From NCBI GenBank assembly GCA_963920705.1, contig OY987237.1, positions 8,028,601 through 8,092,600 of the forward strand: a stretch of 64,000 nucleotides of DNA, written 5' to 3'. Within the stretch, counting starts at the first letter, position 1. Every line of letters starts with the position of its first letter. This document shows, piece by piece, positions 1 through 9,330 of the stretch. This DNA comes from Odiellus spinosus (lineage: Eukaryota; Arthropoda; Arachnida; Opiliones; Phalangiidae). The notes beneath the pieces are model-generated. The model was not told where the DNA came from. It ran no database searches and worked only from the letters and a program-made list of their open reading frames with translations. The position numbers were made by a program, and so were the translations under genes.

Positions 1-1172
1 ACCATCCCTACACCAAGGTCCAACCTCAAGTGTCCGATCTCAGCGGGCCATATTAGCGAGGCGTCCCTCACTAATATAGTCCACATCAACCTTCCACTCC
101 ACTCATCTCCTCCCTCCACGGGTCTTTGTGGTGCAGTTACCGAATGCCTAGGGTTACGATAAACGTCTAGACGTTGAGAAGGGGGGGTTTTCCCCAACTC
201 TTCTCGGTTACTCGCTCGATGAATAAAGGTTAGCGAAAGCTATATATACCCCTTTTCCATGCCCAAACTATTTTGGCCTTATGCCGCGATATCTTTTAGT
301 GAATTGAAGCGTATAATGCATTTAAATTTTAATTTAATATCATAATATTGTTAAACTGAATCTAATTAATAATGAAGCTGAAAAATCAAATAAAAATTCG
401 AGATAGTTTAGAAGATATTTAAGAAATTGTCCAAAAATTTAGTGAAATTTGACCGTTTAAAACCAGCTTGAGTTGGCAACACGCGTTAAGCTGTTTTTCA
501 TATATCATTTAGTCCAAAAAGCAAAGGTATAACGGGCAGTATAGTCTAAGGCTTGCTGCAAACTTGGGGTGGATTGAAGAATCTAAATAAAGGTACGTTT
601 ACACGGCCATCAGAGATAGAAATGATATAAGATTGAAAGCTGAGGCGGATTGATACAAAATGTTAAACCTCTTAAGAAAAATGATAGTGGTGAAAACTCT
701 CCTTGAACAAAAGTACAGTAGGTTTCCCGTGTTTAAAAAACAACAATTTTGAAGAAAAAATTACATCTGATGTTGGAAAAAAAATAGACTTCAGTTTTCT
801 CCACTATAAAACCAAGAAACATTTCCGATTATTTTCATAATCGAAATAAGCCGTGCGCTGTGAACTTCGAGACCAGTAGACCAGACCAAACAAGAGGAGA
901 AGAGGCCAGACCAGACGAAAGAGAGCTATAATGACTTAAGGGAGATAATCAACCAGCGCAGAATGTTATCACCATTTGAAGTCAACAGAGCAGCGACACG
1001 GCTTTCATTTATCACCAGAAATAGACGGCCCGGCTACGAAGAATTGAAACGTGCAAGCAGTTAGTGTTTTCGAATTAGACATGTGAGATACCTACAGTCA
1101 GTAAAAGCTCGGCAGTTCTTCATACGGTCTCGTAATTGTAATCATAAAAGCAGCTATCAAATATAAGTACTA
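1..1172. other. No gene recognised; window edge
   Basis: No gene could be assigned here. Bases 1-160 are open in one frame on each strand, but neither product is recognisable. Bases 49-81 can form a hairpin (ATATTAGCGAGG against CCCTCACTAATAT). On the minus strand a purine-rich run around 95-120 precedes a TG dinucleotide, which could be a polypurine tract beside an LTR that runs off the window, but no reverse transcriptase or second LTR is present to support that. A short copy of the dispersed motif described at 641-675 lies inside this stretch. Confidence 0.3.
641..675 (+). repeat. Dispersed motif A, copy 1
   Basis: The core reads GGCGGATTGATAC, then a few bases, then ATGTTAAACC. Related cores occur at 4911, 29521, 36981, 44081 and 53391 on the plus strand and at 57511 and 58731 on the minus strand, with a shorter match at 39141. 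Similarity extends outward between some pairs: copies 641 and 53391 share a downstream GTAGGTTT...TTTAAAAAAC stretch. It looks like the best-preserved part of an old SINE or MITE. Confidence 0.5.
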
Positions 1173-1984
1173 ACGGTATGGAAATTTGTCTACTTTCAGT
1201 CTTTTAAGATATTTTTTTATAATAGGTGTGGAAGCTACCGTCTTGTCAGCCGGTTTGGAAAATAACCTCTAGACCATCTCCATCCTTGGATTCTTCCAAT
1301 GACTGGGATCACTTGTATGATGAAAATATCAGTAATGGTCCTCTATTAGCACATCAAAACAAGAATTTCAGACGAAAATTGTACCGGAAGTAATTACCAA
1401 TCATCTACCGACAATGGGTTGTAAATGGAACATTCAGTCTACAATATTTCTTGGTTTGTCCAAGAGGAACTTGCTACTACATCTTCGTTGTGTTCATTCC
1501 TTGTCTTTCTTGCCATCCCAGACTAAATTATTTGTCTTTATCAAATCAGTGGATTAGCAAAGATAATCACACAGTACGGTATGGGAATGAGTCTACTTTC
1601 AGTCTTTAAGATTTATTTTTTTTTATCATAGGAGTGTAAACTAACGTCTTGTCAGCCGGTTTGGAAAATAACCTCTCGACCAACTCCATCCTTGAATTCT
1701 TCCAATGACTGGGATCTCTCGTATGATGAAAATATCAGTAATGGTCCTCTATTAGCACGTCAAAACCAGAATTTCAGACGAAAACTGTGCCGGAAGTAAT
1801 TGCCAATCATCTACCGATAATGGGTTGTAAATGGAACATTCATTCTAGAATATTTCTTGGTTTGTCCAAGAGGAACTTGCTACCATATCTTCGTCGTTTT
1901 AATTCCTTGTATTCCTTACCATCCCAGACTAAATCCTTCGTCTTTATCAACTCAGTGGATTATGGAAGAAAATCACGCAGTATA
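1173..1984 (+). repeat. 403-bp imperfect tandem duplication with matching short open frames
   Basis: Unit 1 runs 1173-1575 and unit 2 runs 1576-about 1984. Each begins at ACGGTATGG, followed by a TCTACTTTCAG stretch, a T-rich tract and TAG. Straight after that TAG each unit has a 56-codon open frame (1226-1393 and 1632-1799) that ends at the same TAA with no indel between units. The predicted peptides share SCQPVWKITSRP and NISNGPLLA. Ten of the 13 changed codons alter the amino acid, so there is no sign of purifying selection. This could be a duplicated terminal exon with a 3' splice site (an AATAAA sits at 2046-2051 after unit 2) or a duplicated non-coding segment. No protein family was recognised. 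Confidence 0.6.
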
Positions 1985-2056
1985 GCCTATGCTCAAGTGT
2001 TAATTTATATTAAAAAGCACTTGTATTTTACATATTTACTTTGAAAATAAACATTT

Positions 2057-2186
2057 CATTTGGTGCGTCTATTATGAAATCTACGCCCTGCCGCGTATAA
2101 TTATGGGTAACGCGGGACATATCATTTGGTGTGTATATTAAGAAATCTACGCCCTGCCGCATATAATTATGGGTAACGCAGGACAC
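2057..2186 (+). repeat. 66-bp tandem duplication
   Basis: Two adjacent copies (2057-2122 and 2123-2186) share CTACGCCCTGCCGC and TAATTATGGGTAACGC and differ by a few substitutions. They lie just downstream of the 403-bp duplication. Confidence 0.75.
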
Positions 2187-2325
2187 TCTTTTGCATTCTC
2201 TGAATCCTTGAGGTTAAGGTAAAATACTTATACTCCGTAACCTAGATGGGAAATAAAGTGTGATTGCAATGCACGCTGTTTCTTCTACTCTTCCAATACT
2301 CTACACTTCTTTTCAACTTTTATTT

Positions 2326-2374
2326 TAGGTAAGGTTAGGTTAGGTAAGGTTAGGTTAGGTTAGCTTACCCTAAC
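2326..2374 (+). repeat. Short TTAGG-like tract
   Basis: About nine TTAGGT/AAGGT units run in one direction. Its length and internal position argue against a working telomere. Similar GGTTAGGTT tracts are common inside invertebrate chromosomes. Confidence 0.6.
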
Positions 2375-2505
2375 GTCGGGGTCGGGGAGGTTATATTTTG
2401 GTTTCCCAACTTGTCACGACTGTTTTCCATTGTATCGTGTTTTAACATTGCGTATACATCCGCCTTAAGCTTTTCCACTATGGCAACTCCACTTGAATAA
2501 AATAA

Positions 2506-2896
2506 AGGCGATTGAATTTGGTAGAAAAGAGGATAGCTATTATTTCGGGGCCTTTAGTGTCAAATATAGCCAAGGGCGCGTTTGATTTCTCTGCCATTTC
2601 TTTCCTATATGATCATTGGACGTATATTTCTCACGGTTCTCAATTGCTTTGGACGATTGCGTTTGATACAGTCCCAAAAGGTTTAAATTTCGTTGCTATT
2701 TTTCCATTGGACTGAAAGAGGTCACGTGTACTCCCATGGACGAGTTAAAGATACTTTTTATAAAGGGCACGTGAAATCAAGTAGTAAAAGTGAAGACCCT
2801 AAGAACTTTGAAGGAGAGTCTCCATCAGTTAAAGTCGAGTCCTCAACTATTTTATCATATGTATTGGCCTCGCTTATAACCATGGCCATTTTTTAA
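2506..2896 (+). pseudogene. Frameshifted CUB-like, GPI-tail protein fragment
   Basis: Two overlapping open frames join if one T is lost from the five-T run at 2699-2703. The first (2506-2715) gives a segment with YISHGSQLLW, then TIAFDT and KGLNFVAIF. This resembles the last strands of a CUB domain, where a serine-glycine turn precedes alternating hydrophobic residues and a GF/GLNF-A motif. The second frame (from 2687) continues HWTERGH, then a serine- and lysine-rich linker (KSSSKSEDP), and ends in about 16 hydrophobic residues (TILSYVLASLITMAIF) before TAA, as a GPI-anchor signal would. A CUB ectodomain plus linker plus hydrophobic tail makes a sensible terminal exon. The family call is weak because no cysteine is left in the fragment, and the frameshift may be decay or an assembly error. 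The GTAG at 2521-2524 could supply the upstream splice acceptor. No upstream exon was identified, and the fold-back element follows immediately. Confidence 0.35.
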
Positions 2897-3514
2897 CCGA
2901 TTCCTTATAGTTTAAATATTTATAATCCATCAATAAAATAATTTACAAACAAATATTAAACTAGAAATAAGTTTAAAACTTACCCAGAAATTAGGCTTAG
3001 CTGGACTCATGGAGACTCCGATTTCCTCGCATGTAAGAGCTAGCGACCAATCGTATTTATTGGAAGTCACGTGGAGATCTCGAGATTGGTCGCTAGCCCT
3101 TGTACGCGAGGAAATCAGGGTCTCCATGAATCCAGCTAAGCCTATTTTCTGGGTAAGTTTCTAATTTATTTCTAGTTTAATAAAACTTGGAAAAGGCACA
3201 CGTTCGAACCTTGCTCTACCATTAAAAATTGGTTTTAACCGTAACAAATAATTCCTCTTTTAGTTCTGCGATGCAAGGGACATGTCCTCGAAAGAGTTGA
3301 TTTTAATGTTATTTCAATGGGGAAATGGAGCATTCTGATTGGCTAAAGGCTGAATTTGTGAAATAACATTACAAATGATGATGGGCTCATAACATTGAAC
3401 GCTATCGCGTTCATAGAATTTGTTTGTAAATTTTTTTAATGATGGATTAGGTATATTTAAACGATAAGGAATCGATTAAAAATCACTTGTTGTTAGGTTG
3501 CATTCTCCCTTTAA
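2893..3514. mobile_element. Fold-back element with long inverted arms, TTAA end
   Basis: The arms at about 2985-3053 and 3082-3153 pair over about 70 bp (CCAGCTAAGCCTA and GGTCTCCATGAATCC on one side, complements on the other). They surround a short centre. The outer arms continue as complementary AT-rich stretches carrying AAACGATAAGGAATCG. The right end reads AATCACTTGTTGTTAGGTTG, then CATTCTCCCT and TTAA (3511-3514). The matching left end is lost. About 237 bp (3183-3419) interrupts the right arm. This inserted stretch carries a minus-strand tRNA-like scrap at 3201-3220 (GGTAGAGCAAGGTTCGAAC). Related copies lie at 19027, 20165 and 50307. The TTAA end fits piggyBac-type or other TTAA-targeting transposases, but no transposase is present. 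Confidence 0.65.
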
Positions 3515-5356
3515 AGTGAGGCTGTCAAAATGTTTTTGAAGACCTAATCGTAAAGTTTTGTTTCTACATAGTATTAAAAATCCATATTCTTTTAGTTTTG
3601 AAGTTACCTCAATAATGAGTTTAATTTAGGCACTTCTGGTGGAGTAAGATAAAAATAGTTTTTAGAATATAAACTTAATTGGATTAGGTTTTATTTCTTT
3701 TCATATCAGTTTCCCTTTTGAGCTAGACTTCTTGGAAGTGGGATGGGTGACTGTGAAGAGAGAGAAACTAGAAGACGTATTATATTTCTATTTTTGCAGC
3801 CACAGCGCCCCGATTCGATTATGGTGAAAGTAGGTCGAATATAAGAGATTTTGTAGTCACCGGAACACTGCTAAAGAACTCTTTTTTTTTTTTTTTATTA
3901 TCATTTTATTATTATTATTTTTTTTTTTTCGTTCTTTCCCTCGGCTTCGGGCTACAATTTCCAAAGATATCTCTTAAATTCAAGACGATGGTGACAATAT
4001 AGAAAATACAGCGTACCTGAATATCTAGTCTACACTGATTTCGAAAGCGTAATACACCGAGGAGTATCATATCATCCTGGTATCGGTGTACCTCTCCCTT
4101 TATCACAACGTAAAGAAAACGTTTCTGGTCAATATATATACTATATATTTCTTATATACTTAAAGATTGTATAGACAATCAGGCTAGGTTAGCAGTTAGT
4201 ATAAAGGCTAGGTTCCTTTCCATTTTTAATAAACCAAGTTATGGAAGTAAAACTCACCCTAACTTTGAAAATATTGTGAACTAAATATAAATTCTGATCC
4301 TCAGTATATAGAAGAAATCGTTTAAAATATTCCATAGTTCTACCAAAATTCTATTCTCAGGCGCTTTACTGGTCGCAAACGTATTGTATGAGGAATAACT
4401 TTGGTGTAAATTTTTTTAAACTTTTTTCTTTGAATACAACAAACAATCCAAGATATTCTTAAATTTTTAAATTTGAGTTAAAGCCTCGTTTTCAATCAAT
4501 ATTGTTTTTTGCGTCAAAAACAATGGGAATTTACATTAGTTTTGACGCAAAAAGCCAAAAAAAATCTCGATTTTATAAATTTACCATTGAAACAATGTGA
4601 ACTTTCATACTTATAAATATTACGTTACGTATGATTGCTTGAAATGTACTTTACAGCGTAACTCTCTCTTTGTTCATGACTTTCTCTTCCTTTCTACAGT
4701 TAAGTTGTTGAAAGACTATATATATTTTTTCTTTATTTCGAATTCGCATTTTTTTTTTTTCTGAAACTGTAAACTTTTTTTTCCTTATTTTCTATTTCCT
4801 TGAACAGACAGAATTTGAGCCTTCTAACAATTTGATGGAAACTGGAACCCTCGGTTCTCTCCTTTTAAAAGCGAAATGTATCTTTGTTCAAGATCACTTT
4901 TCAAACTAGAGTAAGCTAAAGCGGATTAAGACGTAATGTTAAACTCTAAAGGGATTAAAAATAGTTTTATCAAACTGATAAAGGGGTTTCGGTTTTCTGA
5001 TTAAAAGAGAATGCCCTATATACTAGGAATATAAGCCTCGGTGTTGAGATAGCCACGCGGTTATATATTATACAAGAGAGTTAAGTAAGACTTTGAAAAG
5101 TACTTCGTCCGTTCTACAGCCTTTTTTTTTTTTTTTTTGTTCTTCTGATGGTAGACGACTGACATAAAATCCTGATTTATTATCTCATATCCTATTTTTT
5201 AGCCTTCAAAAAGGATTTGCTGTAAAAACAAAAGGTGAAGACAAGGAGTATATTCGGAAAAATAGGAGTGGATAGTTCTTGTTTTGGGATAGGTGAAATT
5301 AATCTTATAGTTTTATTTCAAAACCGAATTAGAGTTAAAGTGTCGTTTCATGTTAC
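3515..5356. other. AT-rich spacer, no gene
   Basis: It holds poly-T runs near 3883 and 3920 and a degenerate repeat at about 4478-4560 that begins GCCTCGTTTTCAATCAA. Inside that repeat is a hairpin, TTTTTGCGTCAAAA (4508-4521) against TTTTGACGCAAAAA. Related CGTTTTCAATCAAG stretches occur near 13010 (minus strand) and 58820. No coding signal was seen. Confidence 0.5.
4911..4950 (+). repeat. Dispersed motif A, copy 2
   Basis: The core AAGCGGATTAAGACGTAATG is followed by TTAAACTCTAAAG. It aligns with the copy at 641-675 with scattered substitutions. Confidence 0.45.
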
Positions 5357-5654
5357 CAATAATCCATTCAGGTTCCATAAGATTCAATAACCATCCTCCC
5401 AAACTTTGTAGCAAAAGTTCGTCTGCTTCGAATCGATTTTTCAAGTAAATCGCTCCTGACATATATTATTAACCCGCGCCACTAACGACCTTGACATAAT
5501 ATTTTGGGTAATAAAAATGGAGCCGACTGAAAAAGATCTAAGCGTACAAATGTTGCGAAAATTGCAGACGAACTTTTGTTACAAAGTTTGGGAGGATGGT
5601 ACCAGAGGCTAAAGCTATGCTCCCATATTCTTATGGAACCTGAATGGATTCTTG
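5357..5654 (+). mobile_element. MITE family 2, copy 1 (7-bp TSD)
   Basis: The terminal inverted repeat is CAAGAATCCATTCAGGTTCC continuing ATAAG; the left end has CAATAATCC. The element is 298 bp. It is flanked by an exact 7-bp target duplication, ATGTTAC, at 5350-5356 and 5655-5661. The interior carries ACCATCCTCCCAAACTTTGT in inverted orientation near each end and no open frame. A second copy lies at 40510-40825 in the opposite orientation. It is non-autonomous, and the transposase type can only be guessed from the 5'-CA terminus and the 7-bp duplication. Confidence 0.85.
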
Positions 5655-6405
5655 ATGTTACTATTAAAAACGTATATTCAAATTTTTATATTAGGTTTTG
5701 TGTTTTGTGAAAAAATAGTGGATGAAGTTGAAATTCGTATCTTAAACAATATTGAAATTTCGATTTTATATTCGCTAAACAAAAACACGAGGCCTAAATA
5801 CGGCCTAATTCATTCTTTATAACGACGCTCGTATAATTGGGGCTTTGTTTTTCCCGAAACAGCGTTTTTAAAAAGGTAGCGACCTCTCTAACTAGAAATG
5901 CTCTTTATCCTAATTATAAAATATTTTCAACTAGTAAACGCATGTCATCTTTTAAAAAAACTCATTAAATTTTTCATTCGCGTCGCTATTAATTAAAATT
6001 TAAACGATAGTAATCGAACTATCAGTATTTGTATCATTGACAAATTCTGTTGGACTTTTCCCATTTGGAGCATTTTTTTTAACCAAAATAAAAGTTTTTT
6101 TCCTCATTTGGAAAGCCAATTTATTTCGTTATTCTATGGGAAACATATTTAAATGAAAAGTATAAAACCAATGTTTAATTTCTGCAGATTAAATTAGTTA
6201 AAGTTACGTGTCTACTTCAAGCCAATTTTTGTGATAGTAAGTTTTGGCTTATTATCCTGTTTTCCGTATTTAGAAGAAATTTTAATGGTGAAACATTTTC
6301 CCAAATTAACTTATAGTTATGCAGTTCATTGTGTAGATACGGACCTGTGAAACCAGCGTGACTTTACAAACTTTGAAATTTATATATATATATATAAATA
6401 GTCAT

Positions 6406-6435
6406 TATATAAGAGCCAAACACTCTCGAGTCAGT
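6406..6435 (+). promoter_or_regulatory. Candidate TATA plus initiator core promoter
   Basis: TATATAAG at 6406-6413 is followed, at the usual spacing, by TCAGT at 6431-6435. This would put +1 at the A at 6433, 27 bases downstream of the first T. The downstream leader is less AT-rich than its surroundings and reaches an ATG at 6573. The match is by pattern only, and such pairs arise by chance in AT-rich DNA. Confidence 0.25.
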
Positions 6436-7367
6436 GAACCTCGCGTCCACTCGCGTCTAAACTAGAGGAAAGTTGTAATTAATTACACGAGGGACTAATT
6501 AAACGTCTCCGTTATAAATCATCAATTAAGTTAGACAAATTTAATCTCATCGATACACGCCAGTGACGGAAAATGCTCGAGTTGCCCACGCCTTTAGATA
6601 TAATCACCCCCTTTTCCGACTGTATATATATATATATAAGGCTTTATATTGAGATAAATTCAAAACTGATAGAACACTCTTACGTCATTGAATTCTCATC
6701 TATTTTAAAAGGTCATACCGGGCGTACTAAGTCAACGATTTCGATCAATATATTAAGCCTAATTTCCACTAGCTAAGATTAATTAATTTATCTACAAGTA
6801 TTACGCGAATAAAAAGTTAATCGCTAAATATTTATCCGATTATTATTATATATTAAGCGCCTCTGTATGGGCATTACAAAGTTACAGCCAAAACGATCTC
6901 TATCTGTTTCCGTTACTAAAATCCCAGTAGCACCTTTTCGAAGTTGATTAGAGGATTATATCTAGGAGGAACTATAGATGGATTATCTGACTGCTTCGTT
7001 GTTTAGTATACGTTGGTCTTACCATATACGTATTCCTACGCGCATGTGTAAAAGAATACCCGCGAATCTCCCCTTTCCAACTTATTAAACCGAGCAATTT
7101 GGTGTTAAAAAGAGGTTTATCATAGAAAACTCTGCCTCAGAATGGACCTCTATAGGTTTTTGCTCGAGATGTATAATTCCCGGCTATTATTTAGTTTGCT
7201 GTAGGACGCATAGGATATGGCGCTACGGTCGCAGTATGGAAACGTAGGGAAGAGATTAGTTTAGTATAGGATCAACTAGAGGGCCGGGGATTTAGCCACC
7301 GTCACTGTGGGTCCGTCTTGGTCCATGGCCCCAGTAATAGCCTTTTCAAAAGAGGCGTAGCTAGCCG

Positions 7368-7457
7368 GTTTAATCAGATTTAACTGTGGTTTAATCACAA
7401 TTAACCGAGGTTTATTGAACTGAGGTTTATTGAACCTCGGTTAAATCTGATTAAACC
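7368..7457. repeat. 90-bp inverted-repeat element
   Basis: The 18-base ends GGTTTAATCAGATTTAAC (7368-7385) and their exact complement (7440-7457) enclose a second nested pair (AACCGAGG against CCTCGGTT) and a short direct repeat, TGAGGTTTATTGAAC. It is probably a very short MITE, but no clear target duplication is seen. Confidence 0.6.
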
Positions 7458-7611
7458 ACGAAGAGGGTATAACCTGCTAGAAGTGAAACTATAGCTAGAC
7501 TTTTTCGTATATAAGAGTTTTTCTAACCCAACACTTTTACCTTCCTAAATACTTTAAATTCCAGATTAAAAACAACCATTGGAGATTATATTAATGTATT
7601 CATACTATTAA

Positions 7612-7700
7612 AACGCCATGTTCAAAATCTTATCAAAATGCTACTCAATTTTCATTTGGAGTTCACGAACAATCCGTGAGAGTCTCACTAAGTATTTAAG
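7612..7700 (+). repeat. Dispersed repeat C, 3' part
   Basis: It shares AAAATGCTACTCAA, TTCATTTGGAGTTC and ATCCGTGAGAG with the copies at 9262-9330 and 23866-23950, and with the minus-strand copy at 10938-11000. No coding potential is seen. Confidence 0.55.
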
Positions 7701-8749
7701 TCGATTTGTTATACGGTTCACTGTGCACACTCAAATATTTTCAGAATAATTCATAAAGGACCAATTACGTTTCTTTATTTCATATAGACACATAATACCC
7801 TGCAAAATGTCTAGTTAGAAAGACCTCATCTAAATTTAATATCTTAAGAACACTCGCAATTTTCAAAAGTAAGATTTACGAAGAATTTACTGACTGAAAG
7901 ATGAGGTATATTACGATAATTTAGGTACTTTCCAAGGTTGAAAATGGCCTATACATATTATCCAGGGTCTTATTATTTTATTAGTGAAGCTCAACATCAT
8001 TTAGAAGAAATTTCTGCGGTAGGATTAATACTTTTAAAGGAGTACTGAAATGTGTACCAACAATTATTTTTGAATTATAGCCGAAATCTAAATTTAAAAT
8101 GAGACTGCCCCATTTTTCCGAAGGTTTATGAAATTTTTATTTAAATTTGTCATACTGTTTAGACAAACAAATTAAAACGAATTAATAACAACGGTCTTAA
8201 TTGCGCATAATTTAATTTTTACTGCGCGCAATAAAGAGCGTTCTTATTAAGTAGTTTTAATTTTATGCGCAAGTAACCAAGTCTTAATTATTTTTATTTA
8301 CACACGGTAATGATACTTCAAATGGTGCAAGATTAAACTGTGGTTCTGAAAGTTGTGACAACAGACTTCTCGCGAGGAGAGAGAAAAAATCTAACTACAA
8401 CGGAATTTAAAATGGGTAAAAATGTATCTAAGGAACTCTCTTCTCTCTCTTACCAATTAATTAGCTTCTCTCTCACGAGGCCCGTAGAGATTTCAATTAG
8501 TCGGATTTACTTTGCAAAGAATAAACTTGGCCCCTCTCCGCCATTCTGTAGAAATTTCGAAATACTCAGGGTGAAACCATTGACTGAGAGAATCGCCGGA
8601 CTCACACCATCAATATTAAACCTCTGAATTGACGAATTTTTTGAAAAATCTTCAAATTAAAATGACAAAAATATACGCTACTTGAAGTAAAATATTTCTG
8701 GAACGTATAATAAACGATGAGTTTCAAACGAAAGGTATGCCTTATTGGA

Positions 8750-9330
8750 TTAAGTACTTTCGCGAGAGATACCGCGCGACATTATCAAGTGTCAGAATGA
8801 GTGAGAACAGAAGCCGATGAAACCCTCCTTTGAAGTCTATTACTCCCGGGTCTTGTCTACCCCTCTCTGTATGGGTTAGTTTCAAAAAGCGCGATTCGTA
8901 CGCCTCCTAACGGTAGACATTTTCGGAGCGGGAGTTCGTCGAGCGAATATCTCTAGCAGCCTTGGAGTTCGTCAAAAAAACGTCGTTGTTTGTAGAGAGA
9001 GAGAATTTCCAATTTTCCGTAAACAGGGGGTATGAAGTAGGACCCCTACGATCTCGTAAAATTGGGAATTTTACCCATACAGAGAGGAGCGCTATATGGA
9101 ACATTAGAGTAGTAGACTTCAAAGGAGGGTTTCATCGGCTTCTGGTGAGAATTAACTGCGTGCTCAATAATAGCCACGGGAACCTTTTGAAATGAAATAA
9201 TGCGCGAGAAATTATTTTACTGTAGTAATTTTTTTCATGGCATATGTATAAGTTTATATATATATTGAATCGTTTTTTGACGATCTTTCCGAAAAATGCT
9301 ACTCAAATTTCATTTGAATTGCGTGCAATA
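8750..9330 (+). repeat. Dispersed repeat C, split by a MITE
   Basis: The left part (8750-8807, GATTAAGTACTTTCG onward) and the right part (9145-9330) align as one unit with the uninterrupted copy at 23651-23950. Shared landmarks are GATTAAGTACTTT, CAATAATAGCCAC, a TTTTACTGT stretch, and the terminal TCTTTCCGAAAAATGCTACT. The MITE at 8808-9144 sits between the two parts. Confidence 0.6.
8808..9144 (+). mobile_element. MITE family 1, copy A (7-bp TSD)
   Basis: The terminal inverted repeat is CAGAAGCCGATGAAACCCTC and continues to about 38 bp with one mismatch. The element is 337 bp. It is flanked by exact 7-bp duplications GTGAGAA (8801-8807 and 9145-9151). Subterminal CCTCTCTGTATGGGT and its complement add a second inverted pair. 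Other copies are at 28798, 30085, 52613 and 60868. They are nearly identical by eye, so the family was active recently. Short open frames inside all copies are by-products of the repeat and are not genes. Confidence 0.9.

Larger units (their letters stand above)
5662..7611. other. AT-rich spacer with a candidate promoter
   Basis: Apart from the promoter candidate at 6406-6435 and the inverted repeat at 7368-7457, only TA-dinucleotide runs (about 6380-6398 and 6625-6639) and ordinary AT-rich sequence are seen. An ATG in good context (GGAAAATG) at 6573 starts a short open frame. A GTATAT that could act as a splice donor lies 48 bases downstream, but no following exon was found. Confidence 0.4.

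Noticed and set aside
1-160. LTR retrotransposon edge on the minus strand
   Set aside because: There is only a purine-rich run followed by TG at the window edge, with no coding domains or second LTR to test it.
2326-2374. TTAGG-like tract as a telomere
   Set aside because: It is under 50 bp, internal, irregular, and flanked by ordinary sequence on both sides.
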